Below are positions 46,029 through 55,964 of a stretch of 64,000 bases of DNA, one piece after another. The stretch is taken from NCBI GenBank assembly GCA_944320795.1, contig CALUIU010000001.1, positions 124,001 through 188,000 of the forward strand. The letters run 5' to 3'. Within the stretch, counting starts at the first letter, position 1. Every line of letters starts with the position of its first letter. The notes beneath the pieces are model-generated. The model searched no databases and had not been told where the DNA came from. It saw only the letters and a list, made by a program, of their open reading frames with translations. The DNA is from Candidatus Paraprevotella stercoravium. Lineage in GTDB: Bacteria > Bacteroidota > Bacteroidia > Bacteroidales > Bacteroidaceae. The position numbers and the translations under genes are program-made.

Positions 46029-47123
46029 TTAGTTCAGGCATTCCTGAATAAACTGTTTCATTTCCGGAGTGTGTTCCTCAACGCTCAGCAAAAGCTGGAA
46101 CTGGTTCTTGGTACGCACCAGATTGTGTTCCGGATACTTGATCTTGTAGTAAGTGTCTCCGTTGATATAGTCTGCCAGGAAGCGTACACACTGCATGTAT
46201 GGGAACAATGCGGCAGCGTAAGGCAAGTTCTCGATCTCGATAGGAGTCAGGAAGCTCTGGGCTGATTTCAGGTAACCTTTGGTAAAGGCCTTGAAGATTT
46301 CCATATTGAAGCTTACCTTGCTCAGATCTGCCTCGTCCTCCTCGGCTGTATTGGCACCTGTACGCAGGAAGTCACCGTAGTCAGAGAAAATGAAGTTTGG
46401 CATTACGGTGTCCAGGTCGATAACGCACAATACCTGGTCGTTCTCGTCGAACATCATGTTGTTTACCTTGGTATCGCAGTGACAGATACGCTTTGGCAAT
46501 TTGCCTTCACGGCCCAGACGCTCGGCCTTGCACATTTCGTCTGCGCGTTTTTCAATCTCGTCAATGTAGTATTTTACTTCGGCAACACGTCCCACTTTGT
46601 CTTCCTTAACGGCATCGCGCAACTGCTGCAGACGGAATTCCATGTTGTGGAAGTCCTTGATGGTTTCGCCCAGCTGTACCGGAATGTCAGCCAGCATGGC
46701 CTGGAAATTACCGAAGGCTTCTCCGGCAGCGTATGAAGATTCCGGATTTACGGCCTGCTTGGTGATGGCGTTCGGAATGAATACCATAATACGCCAGTAG
46801 CTTTCTCCATTGAAATAGAAATATTTGCTTCCGTCAACCAGAGGAACAAAAGTCAAAACCTTGCGGTCAATGTCGCTCTCGCCTTTTTCTTCCAGTTTCT
46901 TGCGGATATGAGAAGTAACGGCCTGAATGTTGTCTGCCAGCATTTCCACATCCGGGAAAATAGCATTGTTGATACGCTGCAAGACATAATTAGGCTGATC
47001 GGCTTCGCTTGTAGTGACCATAAAGGTGTCATTGATCAGACCGGCGCCCAGAGGCTTGATTTCGGCAACAGTGCCTTTAATGGCAAATTTTGATACAATT
47101 TCTTTCAATTCTGTTTGTTCCAT
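46029..47123 (-). CDS. nahK: N-acetylhexosamine 1-kinase (NahK-like)
   Basis: 364 residues of the aminoglycoside-phosphotransferase kinase fold. The Brenner motif is CHCDTKVNNMM at about 214-224 and the metal motif VIDLDTVMPNF at about 236. The opening FAIKGTVAEIKPLGAGLIN, together with LADYINGDTYYKIKYPEHN near 330, closely parallels the NahK of Bifidobacterium. It should make GlcNAc-1-P or GalNAc-1-P from free sugar and ATP in the cytoplasm. It sits beside GH84, which would supply free GlcNAc. A minus-strand box TATATTTG (47176-47169) could be its -7 element. Confidence 0.85.
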   Translation of the reverse strand: MEQTELKEIVSKFAIKGTVAEIKPLGAGLINDTFMVTTSEADQPNYVLQRINNAIFPDVEMLADNIQAVTSHIRKKLEEKGESDIDRKVLTFVPLVDGSKYFYFNGESYWRIMVFIPNAITKQAVNPESSYAAGEAFGNFQAMLADIPVQLGETIKDFHNMEFRLQQLRDAVKEDKVGRVAEVKYYIDEIEKRADEMCKAERLGREGKLPKRICHCDTKVNNMMFDENDQVLCVIDLDTVMPNFIFSDYGDFLRTGANTAEEDEADLSKVSFNMEIFKAFTKGYLKSAQSFLTPIEIENLPYAAALFPYMQCVRFLADYINGDTYYKIKYPEHNLVRTKNQFQLLLSVEEHTPEMKQFIQECLN

Positions 47124-47441
47124 AATTCAGAGAGATTTATTTTTTTATTGTTAGTTCGTAGAGTGTTACAAATATAAGTCTTTTTTGTGGAAATGTCTTT
47201 CAGACACGCGTTTTTTTTTAAGTAAGTTTGTTTTCCTTTAATGAAGGGGTTGATATCTGGTGTTTTCCTGACGTTTTTCTGCGCGATGGGATTGTCGGGG
47301 GATACATTATTTATATTTTGAGTGGAAGGGTAAAATAAAACTTAAAAAATGCAGAAAATGAAAATCTTTTCTAAAAGATTTATTAGATTTGCTTTAATAA
47401 AAAAAGAAAAACCCTTGGAAAAAATTAAACAATCAGGATTT

Positions 47442-49823
47442 ATGAGAAAAATTACTTCTTTGTTATCTCTGCTGTTCTTATTTATGGCAGGAGTTTGTGA
47501 AATGCGGGCCGTTTCATTGACTTTGGATCAGATACTGACGGCTGATCAAATTGTGGCAGGCAAGAAGATTGTCTTGCGTGGTTTAAAAAACAATAATCCT
47601 TGGATTAATATTCTGTCGAACAACACGATGTCTCCAAGTAAGGAATCGGTGTTTGTCGTGGAAGCTGCCGAGGGCGGCTTCTATTTGAAGCATGAAGTTT
47701 CCGGGGTATACTTGAAAGCGTATAGCGGAGCGACAGAAATCAGTACCACCACCGATAAGGCATCGGCTGGAGTCTTCGAGATTTCAAATCCTACCTTCAA
47801 CAATGAAGATGATATGAATTGGTTGGAACCTACCAAGAATCACGGTTTGCTGACCCGTTTTACCAGTAAGGGCACGAACATGAAGATCAATACTCAGGGG
47901 GCTTCGGCAAAAGCAATTTATGCGATCGGAACTGGAGGTTGGTCCGTCATGTATGTTTATGATGCAGAAAATGTGGATTGGGATGCAGAACCCGAGCCGG
48001 AATCGGAATATTTTGAGGGAGATGCGGACAAATTCTATGTGATCAGCAGTATCAATGATGCCAATGCTTTTATAGCAGAAAAGAATGACGGCTCTTTGGG
48101 TACAGCTACTTACAGCGATAATAATAAAGTGTTCTGGAAAATCATTCCGACAGGACAGGAAGGACGTTTCCAGGTGAAGAATGCGACCAGCGGAAGATAT
48201 ATCCAGAGTTCAAAACAGACTCTTTCTTCTCGTATTCCTATGGGTAGCAACTCTGTAGAATATCAGATCGGTAAGGACATGACCGCTGGAGCAGAGACTA
48301 AAGGCTACTATTATTTCTGTAGTACCGATCAGACGAATATCCCAGCCGGTGCCATAGGTCTGAATTATGACAAGTTTGCTTCTAAGAATATTGTGGCCTG
48401 GTCGGCCAAATCCGGTGATAAGAATTCTTATTGGATGATTCGTACCGTAGACTATACTTATGAACCGGTTATTGTTCCTCTTGTGGCTTCTATGGATGAG
48501 GTGAATGGCGCTACCAAATATACTTTGGATACTCCTGACGGTCAACAGTTGATCGTGGAAAACGGAACCTTGGCTGTGGCTAATGAGAGTGCGGAAGCAA
48601 AGCATGCCTGGGTGTTTGTGGGTACCAGCAATGTCAAGGAAGGTATCTATCTGGTGAATTCGTCTGATCCGACCAAGGTGCTGACCGTAGCGTCTGACGG
48701 CACTTATTCTTTGGCAGAAGTCGAAAACGGAACCCGTTGGTTTGTAGCAGAAAAAGAGACAGAAAAGGGCACACGGCTGACTTTCGTTCCGTATGCACAG
48801 AAAGATGATGAAAATGCTGCTTATCTGAGTGTTGACGGGGTTTCTACTTTTATGTTGGGTAACTATCGTAGTGCCTATAGCCTGGCAATCCAAGCTTATT
48901 CATTGCCTTGCGGAACTCTGGATCAGGGCTATCTGAGTCGCATGAAAATTCATGGTGAGCAGGTACTTCGGGAGTTGGACTATACAGCAACAGCCCAGCC
49001 ATCCAACTATTACACGTTGTATACCACCGAAAAGGCAACAGTCGGCATCGGTCAGGAGTTTGATTTCACTGCTCGCGTGTCTAATATGGACGAGAATATT
49101 ACAGTTTATGTATACTTTGACTGGAATCGTGACGGTGTTTTTGAAGCCATGAAGTCTTATAATGAATCGCTTATCAACGACGCCATTGCCGTTCCGGAAG
49201 ATGCCGTTGTCGGAAAATCCAGAATGCGTGTCCGCATTACCAATAATGGTCTGGCTGATGCCGAGGATGATGCCATAGGTTCCATTTATGACTTTATCAT
49301 CAATATTGCGGAACCACAGGCACAGCGTACCGTTACCGTTGCTCCGAATGATCCGGAACGCGGTTCTGTAGAGTTGTTGGTCGGAGAGGAGTCCGTACAG
49401 TCATATACCGGTGATTACGGTCAGGAAGTAACCGCTGTGGCTACTCCTAATCAGGAGTTGGATTTTATCGCCTGGAAAGATAACCGTACCGTGGTTTCTA
49501 CAGATAAGGAATATAATTTTACGATTTCTGAGAATGTGGATCTGGTGGCTTGCTTCTCTCCGAACAGTTCCTTTACTACCGATATTCAGGGAGCTCAGGT
49601 AAATCAGAATAACTTCATCTATGAGATTCAGCAGGGAGACCAGGAAATTCAGGTCGTAACCGATGCCGAGGTGAAAATGGTTTATGTATTTGCCGTTGAC
49701 GGTACTCAGGTGCGTAAGAGCGCCGGTAAGAAAGTGTCTGTTGCCGGATTGGGACAGGGTACTTATATCGTGCGTGTCATCACTTCTGCCGGTGACGCCA
49801 GCCAGAAGGTTGCCTTGCAGTAA
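47442..49823 (+). CDS. secreted multidomain protein with GEVED domain and sorting-like tail
   Basis: 793 residues from the ATG at 47442, which begins a clear signal peptide (LLSLLFLFMAGVCEMRA); the frame also opens at 47349 with an unlikely Lys-rich leader. Several ricin/trefoil-like repeats (AEGGFYLKHEVSGVYLKAY, NATSGRYIQSSKQ) fill residues 30-510. A GEVED domain follows (YVYFDWNRDGVFEAM), then an InlB-B-like repeat (TVAPNDPERGSVELL) and a tail like a T9SS sorting domain (VYVFAVDGTQVRKSAG). It probably binds glycans at the surface. It heads the plus-strand sulfatase genes. The 47124-47441 gap between it and nahK holds only AT-rich promoter DNA. Confidence 0.7.
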   Translation: MRKITSLLSLLFLFMAGVCEMRAVSLTLDQILTADQIVAGKKIVLRGLKNNNPWINILSNNTMSPSKESVFVVEAAEGGFYLKHEVSGVYLKAYSGATEISTTTDKASAGVFEISNPTFNNEDDMNWLEPTKNHGLLTRFTSKGTNMKINTQGASAKAIYAIGTGGWSVMYVYDAENVDWDAEPEPESEYFEGDADKFYVISSINDANAFIAEKNDGSLGTATYSDNNKVFWKIIPTGQEGRFQVKNATSGRYIQSSKQTLSSRIPMGSNSVEYQIGKDMTAGAETKGYYYFCSTDQTNIPAGAIGLNYDKFASKNIVAWSAKSGDKNSYWMIRTVDYTYEPVIVPLVASMDEVNGATKYTLDTPDGQQLIVENGTLAVANESAEAKHAWVFVGTSNVKEGIYLVNSSDPTKVLTVASDGTYSLAEVENGTRWFVAEKETEKGTRLTFVPYAQKDDENAAYLSVDGVSTFMLGNYRSAYSLAIQAYSLPCGTLDQGYLSRMKIHGEQVLRELDYTATAQPSNYYTLYTTEKATVGIGQEFDFTARVSNMDENITVYVYFDWNRDGVFEAMKSYNESLINDAIAVPEDAVVGKSRMRVRITNNGLADAEDDAIGSIYDFIINIAEPQAQRTVTVAPNDPERGSVELLVGEESVQSYTGDYGQEVTAVATPNQELDFIAWKDNRTVVSTDKEYNFTISENVDLVACFSPNSSFTTDIQGAQVNQNNFIYEIQQGDQEIQVVTDAEVKMVYVFAVDGTQVRKSAGKKVSVAGLGQGTYIVRVITSAGDASQKVALQ

Positions 49824-49886
49824 ATGTCAGGCATCCATGTGAAAAATAAACTTATCAAACAGAAATAAATATTAGAATTGACAGTC

Positions 49887-51422
49887 ATGAAAAATAAGAA
49901 TATAATCCTTTTTAGTTCTCTGTTTATGTTGGCCGGTGCCGCTTCTGCACAGACGGGCGGCGAAAAGCCGAATATCATCTTTATCCTGTGTGATGATATG
50001 GGATATGGTGATTTGGGATGTTATGGACAGCAATATATCAGTACCCCGAACCTGGACCGTATGGCTGCTGAAGGAATGCGGTTCACGCAGGCTTATGCCG
50101 GAAGCCCGGTGAGTGCTCCTTCGCGTGCTTCTTTGATGACCGGTCAGCATACGGGACATACCAAGGTGCGTGGAAACAAGGAATACAGAATCGGAAATGT
50201 ACAGTATGGCCAGACAAACGATCCCGCCCAGACCGGACAGGAACCGTATGATCCGGATCATATCATCCTGCCAGAGATTATGAAAGACCAGGGATATACC
50301 ACCGGTATGTTCGGCAAGTGGGCCGGAGGTTATGAAGGCTCGGAATCAACCCCTGAAAAGCGAGGTGTGGACGAGTATTACGGTTATATCTGCCAGTTCC
50401 AGGCCCATCTGTATTATCCGAACTTTATGAATCGTCTGGTGCGTGATAAGGATGGCAATGCCAGTATCGTACGTGAGGAATTGACCGACAATACGAAATA
50501 TCCGATGTATGGTAACGGTTATGAGAACCGTTCGCAGTATACCGCAGACCTGATTCACCAAGAGGCGTTGAAGTGGTTGGATAAGCAGACAGATGATCAG
50601 CCTTTCTACGGATTATTTACCTATACTTTGCCTCACGCAGAGCTTTATCAGCCTAATGATTCTATTTTGCAGGCTTATAATAATCGTTTCTGTAATGACA
50701 AGAATTTCGGAGGTGATCAGGGGTCACGTTATAATCCATCTCTGAATGTTCATGCCCAGTTTGCAGCTATGATAACCCGTCTGGATGCTTACGTGGGTGA
50801 GATTCTGGATAAACTGAAAGAAAAGGGAATGGATGAAAATACCATTGTCATTTTCTCATCAGACAACGGTCCTCATGAAGAAGGTGGAGCCGATCCTGCA
50901 TTCTTCAATCGTGACGGTCTGTTGAAAGGTACCAAGCGTTCTTGCTTTGAAGGGGGTATCCGTATACCTTTTATTGTACGCTGGCCGGGAAAGATTCAGG
51001 CAGGCAGTGTGAATGACCACCAGTTGGCCTTCTATGATGTAATGCCTACTTTCTGCGACCTCATCGGAGTGGAGGATTACGTGAAGGAATACACAAATCC
51101 GAAATATGCGGCTGCCGGAAAAGAGGATCATTTTGACGGTATCTCCTTCCTGCCTACCTTGTTGGGTAAGGATAAGGAACAGGAGAAACATGATTTCCTT
51201 TATTGGGAGTTCCATGAAACCAATCAGATGGCTGTGCGGAAAGGGAACTGGAAACTTCGTGTAAATGCAGGTACCTGTGAACTTTATGATCTGGCCAATG
51301 ATTTGCATGAAGATAATAATGTAGCTTCAAAATATCCCGAAATCGTGAAAGAGCTGAAGGATATTATCTATCAGGAACATGAGGAGAGCTCTATGTTTAA
51401 GGTGACCCTTCCTGCTAAATAA
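49887..51422 (+). CDS. serine-type sulfatase (family S1)
   Basis: 511 residues from the ATG at 49887; a TTG at 49878 is in frame. Signal peptide to about ASAQT. The formylglycine motif is S76-APSR in GSPVSAPSRASLMTG, so Ser is the residue oxidised. The metal site includes CDDMGYGD at about 35-42 and SSDNGPHEE near 325. It is probably periplasmic and removes sulfate from host or algal glycans. The specificity is not assigned. The anaerobic maturase in this window (61414-62655) can activate it. Confidence 0.92.
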   Translation: MKNKNIILFSSLFMLAGAASAQTGGEKPNIIFILCDDMGYGDLGCYGQQYISTPNLDRMAAEGMRFTQAYAGSPVSAPSRASLMTGQHTGHTKVRGNKEYRIGNVQYGQTNDPAQTGQEPYDPDHIILPEIMKDQGYTTGMFGKWAGGYEGSESTPEKRGVDEYYGYICQFQAHLYYPNFMNRLVRDKDGNASIVREELTDNTKYPMYGNGYENRSQYTADLIHQEALKWLDKQTDDQPFYGLFTYTLPHAELYQPNDSILQAYNNRFCNDKNFGGDQGSRYNPSLNVHAQFAAMITRLDAYVGEILDKLKEKGMDENTIVIFSSDNGPHEEGGADPAFFNRDGLLKGTKRSCFEGGIRIPFIVRWPGKIQAGSVNDHQLAFYDVMPTFCDLIGVEDYVKEYTNPKYAAAGKEDHFDGISFLPTLLGKDKEQEKHDFLYWEFHETNQMAVRKGNWKLRVNAGTCELYDLANDLHEDNNVASKYPEIVKELKDIIYQEHEESSMFKVTLPAK

Positions 51423-51435
51423 AGTGGAGGATTCT

Positions 51436-51466
51436 TTTGCAATTATTTTGTTTTTAAGTAATTTTG
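51436..51466 (+). promoter_or_regulatory. promoter of the phosphohexomutase gene
   Basis: TTTG at 51436-51439, 19 bases, then TAATTTTG at 51459-51466: a close match to the Bacteroidetes consensus. The ATG is at 51502. So this gene can be transcribed independently of the sulfatase upstream. Confidence 0.75.
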
Positions 51467-51501
51467 CAGGAAAGATTAAACAACCAAATAATTAATACAA
51501 T

Positions 51502-52890
51502 ATGACTCTTATTAAATCAATTTCCGGTATTCGTGGAACTATCGGCGGTCAGGCTGGTGATACCTTGAATCCATTGGATATCGTAAAGTTCACTTCTGCT
51601 TATGCAACCTTGATCCGTAAGACTACAAAAGTGAACAGCAACAAGATTGTGGTAGGTCGCGATGCGCGTCTCTCTGGTGAAATGGTGAAGAATGTTGTGT
51701 GCGGTACCCTGATGGGTATGGGCTTTGATGTGGTAAACATCGGACTGGCCAGCACTCCGACTACTGAGCTTGCCGTAACCATGGAAGGTGCCTGTGGTGG
51801 TATCATTCTGACTGCGTCACACAATCCACGTCAGTGGAATGCCTTGAAACTTCTGAATGAGAAAGGAGAATTCCTGAATAAAGAAGAGGGAAATGAAGTT
51901 TTGCGTATCGCTGAGGCAGAAGAGTTTGAATACGCTGATGTAGATCACTTGGGATCTTACCGCGAGGATAACTCTTACGACCAGAAGCATATTGATTTGG
52001 TAAAGAATCTGAAGCTGGTAGACGTTGAGGCGATTAAGAACGCGCATTTCAAGGTGGCTATCGATACAGTAAACTCAGTGGGCGGTATCATTCTGCCGAA
52101 GTTGTTGGAGCAGCTCGGTGTAGAGAAGGTAACCGGACTGTATACTGAGGCAACCGGTGATTTCCAGCATAATCCAGAACCATTGGAGAAGAACTTGCAA
52201 GATATCAAGACCTTGATGCAGAAGGGTGAGCATGATATTGCTTTCGTGGTTGACCCGGATGTAGACCGCTTGGCTTTGTTCTGCGAAGACGGAACTATGT
52301 ATGGTGAGGAATATACATTGGTAACTGTTGCCGATTATATTCTGCAGAATACTCCGGGTAACACCGTATCAAATCTGAGCTCAACCAGAGCTTTGCGTGA
52401 TGTAACCCGAAAGTATGGTTGCGAGTACAACGCTTCTGCCGTAGGAGAGGTGAACGTGGTTACTCTGATGAAGGAAACCAATGCCGTAATCGGTGGTGAA
52501 GGAAATGGTGGAGTTATTTATCCGGAGGCTCATTACGGCCGTGATGCTTTGGTAGGTATTGCTTTGATTCTGACCTATCTGGCTAAGAAGGGTATGAAGA
52601 CCAGCGAGTTGCGCGCTACTTATCCTCCTTACTTTATCGCAAAGAACCGTATTGATCTGACTCCTGATACCGATGTTGATGCTCTGTTGGCTAAGGTTAA
52701 GGAGATGTATAAGAACGAAGAGATCAATGATATTGACGGTGTGAAAATCGACTTCGCCGACAAGTGGGTTCACCTGCGCAAGAGTAATACCGAACCGATT
52801 ATCCGTGTTTATTCTGAGGCTGCTACCATGGAAGCTGCAGATCAGATCGGTAAGGAAATCATGGATGTAGTTTACAAGTTTGCTAAATAA
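51502..52890 (+). CDS. glmM: phosphoglucosamine/phosphohexomutase (GlmM family)
   Basis: 462 residues of the alpha-D-phosphohexomutase superfamily. Phosphoserine loop: ILTASHNPRQWNALK at about 94-108. Metal loop: VVDPDVDRLALF at about 250. Sugar loop: GGEGNGGVIYPEAH near 331, rather than the GEQSGH of typical bacterial GlmM; the GEGNGG form recalls archaeal-type mutases. C-terminal phosphate loop: KSNTEPIIRVYSEA. GlmM makes GlcN-1-P from GlcN-6-P. Its position between sulfatases and near nahK and nagA also allows a role in interconverting GlcNAc phosphates (inference). Confidence 0.85.
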   Translation: MTLIKSISGIRGTIGGQAGDTLNPLDIVKFTSAYATLIRKTTKVNSNKIVVGRDARLSGEMVKNVVCGTLMGMGFDVVNIGLASTPTTELAVTMEGACGGIILTASHNPRQWNALKLLNEKGEFLNKEEGNEVLRIAEAEEFEYADVDHLGSYREDNSYDQKHIDLVKNLKLVDVEAIKNAHFKVAIDTVNSVGGIILPKLLEQLGVEKVTGLYTEATGDFQHNPEPLEKNLQDIKTLMQKGEHDIAFVVDPDVDRLALFCEDGTMYGEEYTLVTVADYILQNTPGNTVSNLSSTRALRDVTRKYGCEYNASAVGEVNVVTLMKETNAVIGGEGNGGVIYPEAHYGRDALVGIALILTYLAKKGMKTSELRATYPPYFIAKNRIDLTPDTDVDALLAKVKEMYKNEEINDIDGVKIDFADKWVHLRKSNTEPIIRVYSEAATMEAADQIGKEIMDVVYKFAK

Positions 52891-52978
52891 TCCATAAGCA
52901 AATATGAATTAACAACGGCTGATCAAAAGTCTTTGGCTTTCGTTCAGCTGTTCTTTTTTATAATAACCAATTACCCTT

Positions 52979-54541
52979 ATGACAAGAAAACTGCTTTCAA
53001 TGGCTTTGCTGGGATTGCCTTTATGCCCGGCATTGGCGCAACAGAATGCGCATAAACCTTATAATATAGTATATATCATGACCGATGATCATACAGCTCA
53101 GATGATGAGCTGTTATGACCAGCGTTATGTAGAGACTCCGAATCTGGACCGTATTGCCAACGATGGTGTCAAGTTTGTCAACAGTTTTGTAGCCAATTCC
53201 CTTTCCGGTCCGAGCCGTGCCTGTATGTTTACCGGAAAGCACAGCCATAAGAACGGCTTTACACATAATGAGAATGGTATCTTTGACGGAAGCCAGCAGA
53301 CCATGCCTAAACTGCTTCAAAAAGCTGGATATCAGACTGCCATTATCGGAAAGTGGCATCTGGTGAGCCTGCCGACCGGATTTGATTATTGGAATATTCT
53401 GCCGGAACAGGGTGATTATTATAATCCCCGCTTTATTACCATGCAGAACGATACCGTGGTGGAAAAAGGTTATCTGACCAATATCATTACCGACAAAAGT
53501 ATCGACTGGATGGAGAATCAGAGAGACAAGAGCAAACCGTTTATCCTGTTTATCCATCATAAGGCCTGTCACAGGAACTGGCTGCCGGAGATGAAGTATC
53601 TGAATGAATACGAAGACAAGACTTTCCCGCTGCCGGACAATTTCTATGATGATTATGCCGGTCGTAAGGCCGCGGCTGTTCAGGAGATGGAGATTGGTAA
53701 CAATAATCATATGGATTTGGTCTATGATACAAAAATCTATAAACCAGGTCAAAAAACCCGTTTGTCTTCTACATATGAATATATGATAAATCGTCTGGAT
53801 CCGCAGGATCGAGTACGTTATGACAGTCTGTATAATGCCATTACCGCTGATTTTGAGAAAAAGAATCCTCAGGGTAAGGATTTGGCGGAGTATAAGTACC
53901 AGCGTTACATGCGTGATTATGCCAAAGTGCTGAAATCACTTGATGACAACGTGGGCCGTGTGCTGGATTATCTCAAGGAGTCCGGTTTGCTGGAAAATAC
54001 ATTGGTGGTTTATACTTCCGACCAAGGTTTCTATATGGGAGAGCACGGATGGTTTGACAAGCGCTTTATGTATGAGGAGTCGTTCAGCACTCCGTTGGTC
54101 ATGCGCTTGCCCGACGGCCTGAAAGCCCGTGGCGAGATTAAGGAAATGGTGCAGAACATCGATTATGCGCCTACGTTCCTGGATCTGGCAGGAGCGCCGA
54201 TTCCTGATGATATTCAGGGAGAGTCCCTGTTGCCTTTGCTGAGGGGTGAGCATCCGAAAAACTGGAGAAACAGTCTGTATTATCATTTCTATGAATATCC
54301 GGCCGAGCACATGGTGAAGCGTCACTACGGAATTCGCACGGAGCGTTACAAGCTGATTCATTTCTATAATGATATTGACGAGTGGGAACTTTATGATTTG
54401 AAGAACGACCCGATGGAGATGAATAATATTTACGGAAAGAAAGGCACGGAAAAGATTACGAAGAAACTGAAAGAGCAGCTTTGGGATTTGCAGATCCAGT
54501 ATGACGATCCTATCCGTAACAAGTATCCATTGAATAAGTAA
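52979..54541 (+). CDS. serine-type sulfatase, probable GlcNAc-6-O-sulfatase (S1_11-like)
   Basis: 520 residues with a signal peptide (to about ALAQQ). The active-site motif is S76-GPSR in NSLSGPSRACMFTGKHSHKN. Metal ligands include MTDDHTAQM (about 34-42) and TSDQGFYMGEHGW near 348. The sequence style resembles subfamily S1_11, known for 6-sulfo-GlcNAc removal from mucin O-glycans and keratan sulfate. The subfamily call is from memory and is less sure than the enzyme class. It lies between glmM and nagA. Confidence 0.88.
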   Translation: MTRKLLSMALLGLPLCPALAQQNAHKPYNIVYIMTDDHTAQMMSCYDQRYVETPNLDRIANDGVKFVNSFVANSLSGPSRACMFTGKHSHKNGFTHNENGIFDGSQQTMPKLLQKAGYQTAIIGKWHLVSLPTGFDYWNILPEQGDYYNPRFITMQNDTVVEKGYLTNIITDKSIDWMENQRDKSKPFILFIHHKACHRNWLPEMKYLNEYEDKTFPLPDNFYDDYAGRKAAAVQEMEIGNNNHMDLVYDTKIYKPGQKTRLSSTYEYMINRLDPQDRVRYDSLYNAITADFEKKNPQGKDLAEYKYQRYMRDYAKVLKSLDDNVGRVLDYLKESGLLENTLVVYTSDQGFYMGEHGWFDKRFMYEESFSTPLVMRLPDGLKARGEIKEMVQNIDYAPTFLDLAGAPIPDDIQGESLLPLLRGEHPKNWRNSLYYHFYEYPAEHMVKRHYGIRTERYKLIHFYNDIDEWELYDLKNDPMEMNNIYGKKGTEKITKKLKEQLWDLQIQYDDPIRNKYPLNK

Positions 54542-54617
54542 AGAATTCTTTCGGATCTTCTTGTTTAATTTTTGTAAAAAAAACAATTGTATACATCTAA
54601 CTGTCAAATCAATTTGG

Positions 54618-54625
54618 TAACTTTG
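54618..54625 (+). promoter_or_regulatory. -7 box of the nagA promoter
   Basis: TAACTTTG, 21 bases upstream of the nagA ATG, matches TAnnTTTG. A TTG at 54587-54589 is somewhat further away than the usual -33 spacing. Confidence 0.5.
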
Positions 54626-54646
54626 AAGTTCTAAAAAATATATAAT

Positions 54647-55807
54647 ATGCTTACTCAAATTATCAATGCAAAGATCCTTACTCCACAGGGATGGTTGAAG
54701 GATGGTTCTGTAATTATACGTGACAATAAAATTCTGGAGGTCACCAATTGTGATCTGGCTGTCATTGGTGCAGATGTGATTGATGCCAAAGGTATGTATG
54801 TAGTGCCGGGTGGTGTGGAAATGCACGTACATGGTGGCGGTGGTCGCGATTTCATGGAAGGTACTGAAGATGCGTTCCGTGAGGCTGTTGCAGCTCATGC
54901 AAAGCATGGTATGACCTCAATCTTCCCGACTTTGTCTTCTTCAACAGTTCCTATGATCGAGAAAGCTGTTGAAACCTGTAACAAGTTGATGGCAGAGAAA
55001 GACAGCCCTATTTTGGGTCTTCACTTGGAAGGTCACTATTTGAATATCAAGAAAGCTGGTGGTCAGCTTCCTGAGAATATTAAAGATCCGGATCCTAATG
55101 AGTATATTCCAATTGTAGAGAATTCTCCTTGTCTGGCGCGTTGGGATGCAGCACCGGAGCTTCCGGGTGCCATCCAGTTCGGTAAGTATTGTGCCGCCAA
55201 AGGCATATTGCCTTCAATTGCCCATACACAGGCTGAGTTCAAGGATGTAAAGGCTGCTTATGAAGCCGGTTTTACACATGTTACCCATTTCTATAACGCT
55301 ATGCCGGGATTCCACAACAAGCGCGAGTATAAGTACGAGGGTACTGTAGAGAGTGTTTATCTGTTGGACGACATGACAGTAGAGTGTGTGGCCGACGGCA
55401 TCCATGTACCTCCGACCATTTTACGTATGGTTTACAAGATTAAGGGTGTGGAGCGCATGGCTTTGATTACCGATGCTTTGGCTTGCGCAGCCAGCGACAG
55501 TGACAAGGCTTTCGACCCACGTGTCATTATTGAAGACGGTGTGTGCAAACTTTCTGACCGTTCTGCTTTGGCTGGAAGTATCGCTACTACCGACCGCCTG
55601 ATCCGCACTATGGTGGAGCAGGTAGAGGTTCCTTTGGAAGATGCCATCAGAATGGTGTCGGAAACACCTTCAAAAATCATGAACGTATATGACCGGAAAG
55701 GATCTTTGGCCAAAGGTAAAGATGCCGATATCCTGATCTTGGATGAGAGCCTGAATATTCGCTGTATCTGGCAGATGGGTAAGATTATCGAGAATACTTT
55801 GTTTTGA
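54647..55807 (+). CDS. nagA: N-acetylglucosamine-6-phosphate deacetylase
   Basis: 386 residues, amidohydrolase that converts GlcNAc-6-P to GlcN-6-P and acetate. His60-x-His62 in GGVEMHVHGGGGRDF is the metal site. GLHLEGHYLN, HVTHFYNAM and ITDALAC follow in the family order. It has its own -7 box and terminator, so it is a monocistronic gene in the glycan cluster. Confidence 0.95.
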   Translation: MLTQIINAKILTPQGWLKDGSVIIRDNKILEVTNCDLAVIGADVIDAKGMYVVPGGVEMHVHGGGGRDFMEGTEDAFREAVAAHAKHGMTSIFPTLSSSTVPMIEKAVETCNKLMAEKDSPILGLHLEGHYLNIKKAGGQLPENIKDPDPNEYIPIVENSPCLARWDAAPELPGAIQFGKYCAAKGILPSIAHTQAEFKDVKAAYEAGFTHVTHFYNAMPGFHNKREYKYEGTVESVYLLDDMTVECVADGIHVPPTILRMVYKIKGVERMALITDALACAASDSDKAFDPRVIIEDGVCKLSDRSALAGSIATTDRLIRTMVEQVEVPLEDAIRMVSETPSKIMNVYDRKGSLAKGKDADILILDESLNIRCIWQMGKIIENTLF

Positions 55808-55839
55808 GTCTTGTCGGAAGATTTTGGATATTTTCATTT

Positions 55840-55869
55840 AAAGGGAGAGGGTTGTCCTCTCCCTTTTTA
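55840..55869 (+). terminator. terminator of nagA
   Basis: An 11-bp perfect stem (55840-55850 with 55856-55866) with a GTTGT loop and a T tail. Confidence 0.88.
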
Positions 55870-55924
55870 GTCGGTAAATCTGTGAAAAAATCTGTTTTTA
55901 TTTTAGGATAAGCATAAGTTTGTT

Positions 55925-55932
55925 TATCTTTG
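55925..55932 (+). promoter_or_regulatory. -7 box of the nhaA promoter
   Basis: TATCTTTG, about 32 bases upstream of the nhaA ATG. A -33 element is not clear. Confidence 0.5.
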
Positions 55933-55964
55933 AATGTTGTATAAATCTAAACCATAGAAAACTT

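Noticed and set aside
53936..54907. A 323-codon antisense frame opposite the sulfatase and nagA
   Set aside because: It spans two well-supported genes and their intergenic promoter, and has no domain; it is a shadow.
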